A stretch of DNA of 64,000 bases from Kalaharituber pfeilii (Eukaryota; Ascomycota; Pezizomycetes; Pezizales; Pezizaceae), in assembly GCA_015179045.1 (NCBI GenBank), contig WHUZ01000001.1, forward strand, positions 930,001 to 994,000, written 5' to 3'. Within the stretch, counting starts at the first letter, position 1; every line of letters begins with the position of its first letter. The position numbers were made by a program, and so were the translations under genes. This document shows, piece after piece, positions 1-11,700 of the stretch. The notes under the pieces were generated by a model, which saw only the letters and a program-made list of their open reading frames with translations, made no database searches and was not told the origin of the DNA.

Positions 1-1657
1 CCTGGTACAATTTCGTGTGCTCCTCCCGGCTGTGGTAATAAGTTAGCATCCTGGGGGTTTATCAAATACAGATCAAACGTACCAGGTCAATAACTTCCTG
101 GAAGTGAACCTCCACCTCACAGAAGCTCAAATCCATATGGTTTGCCGAATTGTGGATCAAGGCTGAGATTTTACCCTGTCTCATTTTACTAGCCCTGAAT
201 CCAAAGACAAACAGTAGGGAATCAATGACATTGGATTTGCCTGAGCCGTTGGGCCCAACTACAGACGAGAACGACTGTAGCCAAAAAGTCAGCATCGACC
301 ACCATTACCTTATCTTTCCCAAGACCTGCTTCCAACCCAACACATCGGCGACGTTCCAGAGAGAAAGCACGACTGCGCTACTTACCGGATGAAACGGGCC
401 AACCTCCTGCCTTCCAGCATATGACTTGAAGTTTGTCATGACCAAATGCGTGATCACTGTCCTTGGCTTCGGCTCATTGGCCTCAGGCTGCGGTGGCTGG
501 CTCGAAGGAAGAGCCTGGCTTGAAAGAGCAGGCTGTTGTTTTAAAGGGATCTGAGCAGAAAGCGGAATTCTATTCTGTGTTGGACTCGGCATTGGGCTCT
601 CATTTTGCTGAGGTGCTAACTGGGGGGTGACAGACCTCCTGGGCCGTGTTGCTGTTATAGCAGCTGGTAACCCTCCTGGCACTGGAGCTGTTGGAGCATG
701 CGGTTTTATATTCTCTGTGCCAACCGGAGTGGCAGGTTGCACGGATGGGATTGTTGTTACAGAAGGCTTCCTCGGAGTCGGCGAACCCTCTAGCAAACTT
801 CCCATTATTGGTGGAGATTTTGCCATCGCAGTTCGTCTATCTGGGCTATAAATTGTGCCATCGGGGAATGCCATATGTGATGGCCTCCTACGATCAGGCG
901 TATATCCAGACCCTTCTGGGAATGCCATGGACGATGAGCGCTTATTATCCGGAGTAGAACCTGAAGCCTGCTCAAAGGGCCGCATGCTTGACTTCGGCTT
1001 TGGCGTTCCGTGGGGCAGTGTGCTCGAAACAGGAGGAGCGGGCGTCGTTTGTCTGGAGGCGCGGACAGACGGCGTTGGCGGTGCGCTCAATTGCGGTTGT
1101 TTTGCTGGAGCACCTGGTTTTCGTTTCCTTCCCGCAGGCTCCCGCACAATCTCCTCTTCTTCCTCTACTTCTTCCTGACCCTCCTCTTCCTCCTCCTCCT
1201 CCTCCTCCTCCTCCCCTTCTTTCTCCTTCTCTTCCTCCTCCTTCTCTTCCTCCTCCTCAGTTTCTTCCTTATTTCCTTCGTCTTCTTCCTCTTCCTCTTC
1301 TTCCGGCGTAGGCGTCCGCGCCTTCTTTGGTGGAGCTCTTCGGCCCCTCCTAGCCGGTGCCCTCACTGGAGTTTCATCCCCATCCGATTCCTCCTGCTGC
1401 TTCTTGGTTGCCGACTCCCGGCCCCTGGTACGTTTCCCTCGAGCACTCGCCCTTACTGGCGTTGATGCCGCCTTACTTGACTCCTCAGCCATCTTCGCCG
1501 TAGCCGGAGCCCTTCTCCCACCCTTTTTTGCTGCCGGGACAAAACTTGGTTCAGACGAAGACTCTACCTCTTCCGCCGAGCTTTCTGATTCCACAACTGG
1601 TTTCTTCTTCGAAGCTGCAGCCCGCCGCGGCGGGCGTGATGAGGTCGTTGCTGGCAT
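1..1657 (-). CDS. SMC4: SMC4 condensin ATPase, N-terminal part (partial)
   Basis: Structural-maintenance-of-chromosomes ATPase of condensin (Cut3/Smc4), which compacts mitotic chromosomes. Three exons are visible on the minus strand: 386-1657, 83-274 and 1-29; the gene runs off the left edge. All joins keep frame (exon 1 is 424 codons, exon 2 is 64 codons). The second intron carries a clear TGCTAAC branch site. Residues 1 to about 380 are a low-complexity tail, basic then strongly acidic (long Glu runs coded around 1150-1310), then Pro/Ser-rich. The conserved head starts with VITHLVMTNFKSYAG and continues across the splice into SFSSVVGPNGSGKSNVIDS (Walker A), then FGFRASKMRQGK and CEVEVHFQEVIDLPGG. 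The long acidic tail precedes the ATPase head and may be a regulatory or histone-contacting region (inference). The ATG at 1657 gives MPATTSSRPPRR; an upstream in-frame ATG at 1699 adds 14 residues and is less likely. Family assignment is firm. Confidence 0.95.
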
Positions 1658-4167
1658 GATGCGTGCGTGAAATCTCTGTGTTTTGATTCGAATATGCACT
1701 CAACAAACGAAAAACCTTGAGACCAAGTTTATCCCGCTTAGTTCGCGTTCTATGCCCTGAATTCTGATTTGGAAGACGTGTTTGAGATCGAATTGAGATC
1801 CCTAAAAATTGGCAGCATGCAACGGGTTTAGCTCAATTTGATAACGTGGATTGTGGGGTTGTGGACTCCGCCTACCACCACACCTCACGAATGCATATTT
1901 TTTAATTTTGTTTTCCCTTATTGTTCAAACATGATAGCGCGCTACCTCCCCATGCCGTTCGCGTGGTAACAAAATTCACATACTATCTAGTGTCTCTGCA
2001 CAAACAAATATCGCAGGAAGAACAACTGGCGATGACTGACACCAACAGCTTGTAACATGATCAAGACAACCTAGTCCACTCAGATTATAGGAAATCCGTC
2101 CGTTCACATCGATCTTCCACCTTACTTTGATTTCTGCAATCCGCCTTGTAGTGCCGGAGTTTATACTAGTATGCAGACTGGGTCAGTCTCTGCATGTCTA
2201 GCACAATGTTGCATGCGGTCTTGGCACCAGAGCTGAGTGCAGAGCCTGGGATCAACATCAGAACTCCTCTGCTGATACCTCTCAGTGTTTTCACTATTCA
2301 GATGTATAAAGATGCAGTGCAATTGAGATGTAATGAGCTAATCAATCTGATGAAATTTGCTTCTCTCAAAAAAAAAGTAAGAAAAAAAAGGAAAAAATGA
2401 AAAGGAAAAAAGTAAAACTGATTCATTGCCTTATCAACAGTGGGTTGTTTGTGAGAATCTGTTACCCTCATTTCTTACTCACGGGACGGCTCTGGCTTAT
2501 CAGATGCTGTCTTCTGTTCATATCATATTACTGTAGCTTTGTTTATCGGCGAAAACCATAACTTTAAGTTATGCGTTTGGTTCTCAACTCTACAGCAACC
2601 ACAGGTTCCGTGGTAGGATTATGTCCAATCGTCGACTGTTGAGTGCTCTACTCTGTACTCGAGCCCGATTAATTGCAGCAGCTCCGCAGGCGTACGCTGC
2701 GACTGCAAAGACCAAGCAGGAGTATGATACCCTGCTAGCAGATCTACCAGCTGGATGCAACACACGCTGTCGCACACCTCAAGTTCCTGCATAAGCATCC
2801 GAGACGGCATTCATCCGCGATCTGAAGGATGCACCTCCCTTAGTACATCCACCCGGCTCATATCGTTTGGCAATCTGCCCCCCCCCCCCCCAATCCCCCC
2901 AATACAGGCACTTGGTCTGATTGAAGTAGGTTAAGCAACTTAAATCGTTACCCCATACGGGGACTTCTGACGTGAATGCAACCACGTGGCGTCCTGTCTG
3001 GACACATGTTTATAATAAGAACTGAGTATATGATAGAAGGCTTCTCCAGCCTCCGCAGATGCTCTCAGCAGGCGTCCCTGCCCTGCAGTTGTGCAGCGTT
3101 CCGATCGAGCTCAATTTTGCGACAGTCGCAAGCTGGCGCTACCAATACATACATCTACATACGGAGGTACTTTCCTAGGTCTTTTGTTTTAGCATAATTT
3201 GGTGATTACTACTCTAGTCATCCACGAGTACACTGGATCGCTTCTTGAATGTAAATCCCCCCCCCCCCCCCAGGTCGATCTCTCTCTCCTCTTACTTTCA
3301 TAGAGCTGGCTATATCCTGCACCCGCCTCATCTCCTATAGCTTTTCACAGAGAAACTGATTCGGATTTACAAATTGCGATTCGAGTTGCTTAGCGACCAC
3401 GGAGTCGAAAACATTGTTGGGACAACGCAAGTGACGGGCCAATACCTACAGAATACCTGCAGTGGTATTCAGTTCATGTTAACTTCTGCGACGCAGCTTG
3501 ATCTGAGCTACGTTTCTGGCTGGAACCTACAAGCCGGCTTGAAAGCAGTGTTTGAATGAGCCTGTGGAAGTAAGCTTGTGAATCCTTGGATTCTGTTAAT
3601 TGGATTGACGGGGCTGGTATTCTTAGCAGGGGCGCTGCACGCAGCTGCCAGTTTACAGTACTTACTGATCAGCCTTGCTTGCTTCTGCGCATTCAATTGC
3701 ATCGCATCGCATACCTGCGAATACTAAGTTAGAGAACTTATAGACATTACTAAGGCGACATTCACAAAAGACGATCACAAACGCATACGGCGCAGCACGC
3801 AAGTACACAGCTACCCTGCAGAAGACTATCGCTACACTGGTGGACTGGCCGGTTAGGGTAATTGGGATTTTAATTTCAGAGGTGGTTAGTGGGAGAATTG
3901 GAAGAGCAGGAATTTGATTGGATTGTAGTCCGAGTACAGTCGCGGCAAATTATTGTTTAAAAGCCGAAATTCGAGACTGGTCTGAAAGTTCCAAGTACAC
4001 CTACCAATACAACAAGAATACGGATTGCTAGCGTTTGGAGAAGGGCGAATATAAAGTAAAAGGCCGATCACCTCTCGGCCGCTACAGAGGCAGAAAGGCA
4101 AAGCTCATAAGGAGCCCAGTGAGGGACAAAAGGACAAATAAGGAAATCTAAGGAAATTCTCGGAACC
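1658..4167. other. Intergenic region with C homopolymers
   Basis: No convincing gene. Small open frames here lack conserved motifs and splice partners. It holds two long C runs, near 2879-2892 and 3257-3272, and a purine-rich patch at 2367-2420. The last 300 bases before 4168 should contain the FAD synthase promoter; I see no diagnostic element. Confidence 0.5.
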
Positions 4168-5394
4168 ATGGTCGTCCCGACGCCGTCGTCTTGCCGGTCG
4201 CCCTCGCTTCAGCCGGTGCACTACCTGAACAGTGGCATCGCCGTGCCCATCCCTCCCTATGGCGTAGTCGAGTCCTACGATGAAGAATTGGAGCCCGAAG
4301 ACACTTGCGCCCGACCGCTATCCCTACGAAACGGAAACGGGATCCGGAAGCCCGAGCTTGATGGGACGCCGAAGAATGGTGTTGCTCTGAACCGGGAAGG
4401 GGGACATGATTTGTTGACCGTCGCGAGAGAGTTTCAGGAAAGGATTGAACGGTTCTTAGAGAGCGAAGTACACACGAAAGTGTTGAGGGATGTACAGAGG
4501 CAAACGAGGATTAGCTTAGAGGTTGTAGAGCAGGCGCTGAGGAGTTACCAGTGAGTTGTCAATGGTGCATTTATGCGTCGATACGTGCAAGATAAAGCTA
4601 AGACGAGGGAAATGATTCTGGGGAATAGATATGAGGAGCTCTCAATGTCATTCAACGGAGGGAAGGACTGTTTGGTGATGTTGATACTGTACCTAGCGGG
4701 GATATCACGGCATTACAGCAAGGTACAACAACAGCACCGATACGCACATAACGAAATACAATCACCACAAAATAATATAACTTGCTCACCCGCAATACAA
4801 ACTACTATACCCCCCCACGCATACCAACATCGATTCCCTCCGTCTATGTCATGTCCTCGCACCCCTTCCCCGAAGTCGACCACTTCGTGTCGCAATGCGT
4901 TCATAGATACCATCTTACTGTGCACCGGTATCCACTACCGATGAAGCATGCCTTCGAGACATACCTAAACCAGCACCCGCACGTGAAAGCGATATTTGTG
5001 GGGACCAGGCGGACGGACCCGCATGGTGGGAAGTTGACCTTCTTCGATAGGACGGACAAAGGCTGGCCGGATTTTATGCGGGTGCATCCGGTGATTGATT
5101 GGCATTATCAGGAGATTTGGGCAGTAAGTGTTGGTCTGGACCTGCATAGTGGCAGAATTGAGGTTGCTGACTTGTTGCTTCGCCGTGGTGTGTGCATAGT
5201 TCCTTCGCTATCTAGAGATTCCCTACTGCCCGCTGTACGACTTGGGCTATACGTCCCTGGGTGGAACTACGGATACGCATCCAAACCCGAAGCTGGCGGT
5301 CCAGAAAGGAGAGAGATCGGTGACAGGGACGGGGTTCAAGCCGGCATATGAATTGTTGGCGGATGAGGAGGAGAGATTGGGGCGAGATCGATAA
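4168..5394 (+). CDS. FAD1: FAD synthase (FMN adenylyltransferase)
   Basis: Transfers AMP from ATP to FMN to give FAD in the cytosol; PAPS-reductase-like fold. Motifs: LSMSFNGGKDC (P-loop-like SxNGGKD) about residue 140, SVYVMSSHPFPEVDHFV, KAIFVGTRRTDPHG, PVIDWHYQEIWAFLRYLEI, then IPYCPLYDLGYTSLGGTTDT near the C-terminus. Exons proposed: 4168-4550, 4608 to about 4722, an exon ending at 5123, and 5200-5394 (stop TAA). The last intron (GTAAGT...ATAG) and the first (GTGAGT...CGAG) keep frame. The middle join does not work: the third exon is open only from 4776, yet there is no AG between 4735 and 4871, so either a base is wrong (C7 run at 4810-4816) or the acceptor is non-canonical. The identity of the gene is not in doubt; its middle exon boundary is. 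Confidence 0.88.
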
Positions 5395-6488
5395 GGTTTG
5401 ATTGTGGAAGGGGTGAAATTCAAGGGAGCGGAGGATGTATTTGTGATAGAGGGTAGATACTAGCACTATAGATATTTGTCATAGAACCATGTATGCTATT
5501 ACTACTAGAATTTGTATTTGTATTTGTATTTGTTTTTGTATTGTTATGTTAAATTATTTTTGTTGTCTGTTGTGTGTTATTCCGTTGTTATGGTGTTGAA
5601 GAATTGTATGTTTTGGAGTTGCACGTGACCATTGTTATCATGAAGGGTATTTGTTTGAACTGTTATCACCGGTATTTGAGGTATGATATCAGGAGAAGTG
5701 TATATTCAAATCTGTTATACAAGGAACCCAAACTAACCAGATTACCAAGAAATCAACGTGATCCACTGTGGTGAGCTAGCTAGCATCAATCACAAACATA
5801 TATTAGGTCTCGTGTAGTCTCGGGTCTCGTGAGGCCCGAATTCGGCGCTGGTAACACACGCCAAGCACCTTCTCTACTTACCTCGGGCCCAGCGAAGTAG
5901 CTACACAACCGATGAAATGAGGGAAACCTATTCTGCAACCCACCAGCCCGCTGCAATCATTGTGGGGGTCTGTATGACAGCTTTTATTTCTTCCTTTACA
6001 GCTACAGGAGCTTGTGCTTCAATTACGTCTTCTCGGTGTCAATTTCTGGCCACCAGTTCGTGAAGACTGCTCGGGACATTATACGTTAGATACTCGGCTT
6101 GTGCTATTGCGACTTCCCCAGCAGAGCTGGAAATATTTTGTTTTTTTGAAGGAGGGCATAAGGGAGTTTCGAGCTGCGGCTACGCACTCGGGCGGTGAAA
6201 TCAAAGCTACTGGCTTGAGGGAAAGGAATATATCTTTTGTGACTTTTGCACGGAGCGGACTCGGTGATTAACTAAAGATTGGTTTTGATCGATTGATAAC
6301 GTTTCGTGGGAATACTTAAAGAATTTGGGGAGCTGAGGGGAGTACGAGGACAGGGGAGGCAGAATTGCGTTCTTGACAAAAACGCACAAAGTCGGGAGCC
6401 CGCTGGACGTATTCCAATCCCGAATACTGTGTTTTACGAGGACAAAGTTCGAATACACCGAGGCCAAAGCGGACAAACCTCACTACAA
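5395..6488. other. Intergenic region, FAD1 to PEX7
   Basis: T-rich 3' flank of FAD1 (repeated TATTTGT around 5512-5535), then unassigned sequence leading to the PEX7 start. No coding or RNA signal recognised. Confidence 0.4.
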
Positions 6489-7916
6489 ATGTTCTATTAC
6501 CGCACCCAAGGGTTTAACGGCTACGCCGTCAAGTACTCCCCGTTCTTTGACAACAGGCTTGCGTGCGCCGCTTCTGCGAATTTCGGCCTGGTGGGCAATG
6601 GGCGGCTGTTTATTCTGGGATTGACACCGCAAGGGATCGTAGGGGAGAAGTGGTCCGTATAAGTCTACGCTTTGGAGGGCTGTGGGCGGGCTAAATTGTC
6701 GCCGGTGGTGCGCCGGGGCGATGCTTTTTGGGAAGTGTTCTTGAGGGGGAAGATCAGAGCTAACGAGGCGATATTCAAGATATGTAGGTTCGATACTCAG
6801 GATGGACTCTTTGACCTCTCCTGGAGCGAAATACACGAGAACCAGTTGGTTGCGGCGAGCGGGGATGGGAGTATCAAGTTGTTCGATGTAATGGTGAAGG
6901 TAAATTGCAATATCCCCCACTTCGGCCACCTACCAGAGGTGGCTATGGCATATGTGCTAATCGTGCGGAGGAAGGATAATTTCCCGATTCAAAATTGGCA
7001 TGAGCACCAACGGGAAGTGTTTGCAGTGCACTGGAACCTCGTCGAGAAGACCACCTTCTGCAGTTCGAGTTGGGATGGGACTGTCAAGATCGTACGTCTC
7101 TCTACTTACCCCCTCTTCCTCTCCCCACATCCTCCTCCGCGAAACTCACAAACTAAGATATTACGTGATAGTGGTCCCCAACCCACCCCACGTCCCTCCT
7201 CACTCTCCCCACCAATAGCTGCACCTACTCTGCCTCCTTCTCTCCCCACAATGCCCACCTCCTCTCATGCGTCTCTTCCGACTCCTTCCTTCGCGTCTTT
7301 GACCTGCGTATTCCGCAGCCCACCCCGCCACACCCGCCAGGAGCTCCAGCCCCACCCGGCACTCTCCCGCTCGCAAAGCCCGCAATCCAAGTCCATGTCC
7401 CAGGCAACTCTGAGCTGCTCACACACGACTGGAACAAGTACCGGGCCGAGACCATTGCAACCGGCGGTGTTGACCGCGTCGTCCGCGTCTTTGATCTGCG
7501 GAACTCAGGACCCACAAACGTTACCACGGGGCTGCCGAACGTTGGGGTGGGAGCCGGACTAGCGGGTGCCAAGGTCCTGGTCGAGCTGAGAGGGCATGAA
7601 TATGCCATACGGAAGGTTGCGTGGTCGCCGCATTGGGCCGGGGTGGTGATGAGCGGGGGGTATGATATGAGTGTGAGGATTTGGGAGGACGGGGTCGGAG
7701 GGGGATGGGAATGGGGATGGGGATGGCGCCGCACCAGGCAGGGCCTGGGGTCTCGGGAGGTGGGGGAAGACTGATGGGGATAATGGATAAGCACACAGAG
7801 TTTGTGGCGGGGTTGGATTGGTGCTTGTTTGGGGGGGAGGGTTGGGCTGCAAGCGCGGGGTGGGATGAGAGCGTGTGGGTGTGGGATGCGAAGGGAGTAT
7901 GTGCGGGGAGACGGTG

Positions 7917-7917
<1 letters not shown>
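6489..7917 (+). CDS. PEX7: Peroxin 7, PTS2 receptor (WD40)
   Basis: Cytosolic receptor that binds PTS2-bearing proteins and delivers them to peroxisomes. Exons 6489-6652, 6788-6899, 6975-7091 and 7172 onward. The N-terminus MFYYRTQGFNGYAVKYSPFF and the segments FDTQDGLFDLSWSE, SGDGSIKLFD, QNWHEHQREVFAVHWN and SSWDGTVKIWSP are typical of Pex7. Later blades include SCVSSDSFLRVFDLR, HDWNKYRAETIATGGVDR, GHEYAIRKVAWSPH and the final GLDWCLFG...WDESVWVWD. Intron 2 (6900-6974) is a multiple of three without an in-frame stop, so retention would insert 25 residues. In the last exon the frame must shift once between about 7690 and 7725, in a G-rich stretch after RIWEDG, to reach GIMDKHTEFVAGLDWC. This is probably a base miscount. 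Stop TGA at 7915-7917. Confidence 0.92.

Positions 7918-7918
<1 letters not shown>

Positions 7919-7957
<39 letters not shown>
7919..7957. repeat. (GT)n microsatellite
   Basis: About 19 GT units begin immediately after the PEX7 stop codon, so the repeat lies in the 3' untranslated region. Confidence 0.9.
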
Positions 7958-8735
7958 CGTGTGTGTCCGCTTGTGATGTGTCTTCGTTTTCGGGGGAGGG
8001 AGGGTTAGATCAAAACTTTTTGATCCGGGTTATGCTGACTTTAAGATAAACCGGTTTAGTTATATATTTAGTCAAATGGGTAATTTTTTATTTATTTTTC
8101 CTAAAGTCTTCTCTATGGGCTGCTACTAGTGTTTATATAGTTATTTATTCCTATAATATGTTTTCATGTTTATCAACACCCTTATCGTTTGGTTATTCAT
8201 ATGCATGATATATTTGAGTGAAGCAGAAGACTAGAATTCACACACGTCCAAGAGGATGAAATAAATTTTTTTTTTTAAAAAGAGGCATTGATTTTGGAAG
8301 TATAATTTTTCATCATTTGGTAACAAAGTGAATTATGTGTATCGTAGTCTCATAAACCAGACCAGATGAAGCTAGGTTCAAGTAACTACCGAAGAGAAAG
8401 AGTTAAGCTCGAGGAGAAACCACCTACATTACTAGCCCCATTAGATTGCCTGAGAACACTTAAATAAAACTCTGAATAAATGCCGCAGTTCACAGAAATT
8501 CCTTAAAAACCACATGAGGCTCTTTTTGGTAGTCGCCAAGCTGGAGCGCACAATTGGGCGTAGTCAAGTTGGCAGCTTGCCAATGGTTGGTTAAAGATGG
8601 CAGCGTATGATAGTATGAAAAACAAAATGTGGGGTTTTTGAGCGCTTATAATATCATCAACGTGAATCGAGGCTCCGTTGCCAAGCTCTCACTATTACTA
8701 TCCTGCCGTGTGTCGGAAAGCACTAGTCATTCGAA
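7958..8735. other. AT-rich intergenic region at the left border of the receptor island
   Basis: AT-rich, with A/T homopolymers near 8264-8280. No gene recognised. It marks the change from housekeeping genes to the accessory island. Confidence 0.4.
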
Positions 8736-11700
8736 ATGGGTAAAAATGATCCTAAAAGCCCAACAGGGCTTCGTGAGAGGGCTAGAAGGTTCGGGGAAAA
8801 GCTTGGGATCAGGTCAGTCTTCCAACAGAATGGCGATACCTCTGCTCAGGCTAACCTCCCCTTCTCTATAGAGGCTCGCCTAGATCGACATCTCCCGCCG
8901 GAAATATAGAGGGGTGTGCGAAGACTTCTAGCGCCTCCCCCTCAACAGAGAGTCTTTCGCATACTCCCCACCTCGCAACCCCACACACACGGCCAACACA
9001 AACATCAGCGAGCCCAGTTACTACTGTCACATCACCACTACCATTAGTACAAATACAAACTGTGGATGCTTCCTTAGCATCCGGTTCATCTCATTCACCA
9101 ATTGCATCTGGACCACCGAAAACTCCTCCGCAGGATATCCGTGCCAATATCGAAGATGTAATTAAGGAGTTGCAGTCTGCTAAAGCAGATATCAAAAAAA
9201 GACAATGGAAATATACCAACAGGCATGGCGAGACTGTTGTCGTAGTGGAGCGGATAGGGCGGATCCTTAATGGGGTGCAGAAGTATGCAGCAATAGTCGA
9301 TACGGCAATACAGCATAGCCCTGAAACCACCGCTCTTGTATGGGCTGGTGTTAAAGTTATTCTGCAGGTCAGTCATAGAATTCCCTCCCATGGAACATTC
9401 GTTTAATGTAATAGGTTGCACTCAATCATGTCGAATTGATGGAAAACCTGGAACTTGCAATGGCAACTATTATTGATACGATGGCCACTTGTGAATTCTA
9501 TGCTCACATCTATATGACTGCGTCGTTGGAGGTCACAGTGCATTCAGACTTAACTGAGGCTTTTAAACGCACACTGGATTCTGCTCTGAAAGCACTCTAT
9601 GATGCCATTTCGGCTTTTATAGCCGAAGTAAAAAAATATTTCGGCAGCTCAACTTCATGTAAGAAATTCGTTTTGTGTCAGTTTGGACTTCGCTAACGAG
9701 AACCAAATTTAGGGGCAAAGAGTGTTGGGAATCTCTTTACGCCTTTCTCAGTATCGATGCAACCATTCCTCGATGAAATAGCTAGCAAGGAAAAAGTTGT
9801 TTGCAGGTGTGCCGATATGGCTACAATGAAAAGGATCATGGGCAAGAACGCTATGTGACTCTTACATAGGTATATTATGCTAATGAGAATAGACATTTCC
9901 AAGATGGAGGACCTCTTGAATAGTATAAGGAAGGAAATGAAACCTTTGACCATGCTAGAAAGTGAGTGCATCGTCTTGCACTATCTTCGTTCATAGGAAA
10001 CGATTCTGCAACTGATGCTAATTGTACAAGCAAGAGCAGATATGTTCACGAACATGGAAGAAAACCTTGTGGTGACTAGGAATATTGAGGATATGGTAAC
10101 TACACTGGGTACGTTTGTACACACCTATTCATTGATCTCTTTTTTAATGTAAATTAGTATTGAATCAACGACAAACAACTGTTTGGAAAACTTTAAATCC
10201 AGACTTGGAGCAGCTGAAGAAGAATTATCTAGCTAAGCATAAGCTTGATTTCGAGTTTGACCTATATATTCCAGCGGAAGGAATGACACTTCCGCACGAT
10301 AGCAAGCGCTTTGATCTACTGGACGCTGTTCAAAAATTCCTTTCAGATGCCGTGCCACAAAAGATTTGCTTGATCCAAGGTGTTGCTGGATCCGGAAAAT
10401 CAACGTTCAACCATCACCTTGCACAGAAGCTCTGGTCTGTCTTTGATAAAGCCTCCAATAAAGAAATTGCAGTGGTTCCAGTATTTATTTCACTCTCTAG
10501 GGTGTATACATCAGGAATCCACAACCAAGATTTAATAGCCACTTTCTTTGCCAAACAAGGCTTTCAAAAAGACCAAATAGACCTAGTTCGGCATCAACGA
10601 CAGTTTGTATTTATCTTGGATGGTTATGACGAAATTGAGAGACGAGATCGCAACTTTTATACCGAAAACGAGCTTGATACATGGAATGCTAAAGTGGTTA
10701 TTACCAGCCGACCCGAATATTTGCTCTCTGGGTATCAGAGCCAGTTTTACCCTCGTGGTCAGCCAAAACTATTACAAGAATACTACCTTGCGCCGTTTTC
10801 AAAGTCAAGCATCCGAACGTACATTGCACGATATGTGAAGGCTAGACCTGGTTACTCAGTTGAGGAGTATGAACAGCATATACTGAAGCCTGATGTTTGT
10901 GCTCTAGTCAGCAACCCTTTTCTACTAAAAATGACCATGACTGTGAAACCAGCTCATAGTAAAGACAAACTCAAGCGCGGAGATTTATATCATCAGTTCA
11001 TTGAATATTGGATTAACCAGGCAAAGGAACGTTTGGATAATATACAGCTACCAGAAACCCAGCGTAATGCATATACCCAGTTAACCAATATCAACTTTAG
11101 TTTCCAAGCACAATGCTTTTGTCAACAGTTTGCCCTAACACTCTATCGTTGTCAAGCATTAGAAGCAAGCTATGCACCTGCTAGTCTTTTTCCCGATTCT
11201 ATCCCACAAGAGCAGTCAATGTGGAAATGCTTTTTCGCAGATGATGATACTAAAGTGCAACTTTTACGCCTCAGTTCACCGCTTATTCGGCAGGGCAATT
11301 TATACCGATTTTTACACAAGTCGCTACGGGACTATTTGGTAGCCGAAGTAATTTTGAAGGATGAGGGGTTCAAAGAGTGTAAAGCTAATGCACTAATGAA
11401 TGAATTTCATCTTGTGGATGATCCTGGTGTTCTTGACTTCATCATCGAAAAAGCATGGCTAATGCAGCACCAACTTTTGGCCTTTGTGGAGCGATCTAAA
11501 ACCGACACTAATTTTTCCACAGCATCAGCAAATGCAATTACGCTTCTAGTTAGAGCAGGAAGGAGCTTCACAGGTTATGATTTGCGTGGCATAAGGATCC
11601 CTAGAGCAGATCTAAGTGGTGGCTTCTTTCATCAGGCTCAATTGCAAAATGCAGACCTATGTCAGGTTCGTACATACGCAATTAACAAAAACATATGATA

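Noticed and set aside
8736..10108. A prion-type amyloid or HET/HeLo effector at the receptor N-terminus
   Set aside because: I looked for HRAM/sigma/PP-like motifs and for HeLo or HET signatures and did not see any; the region instead fits the helical domain found before many fungal NACHT domains.
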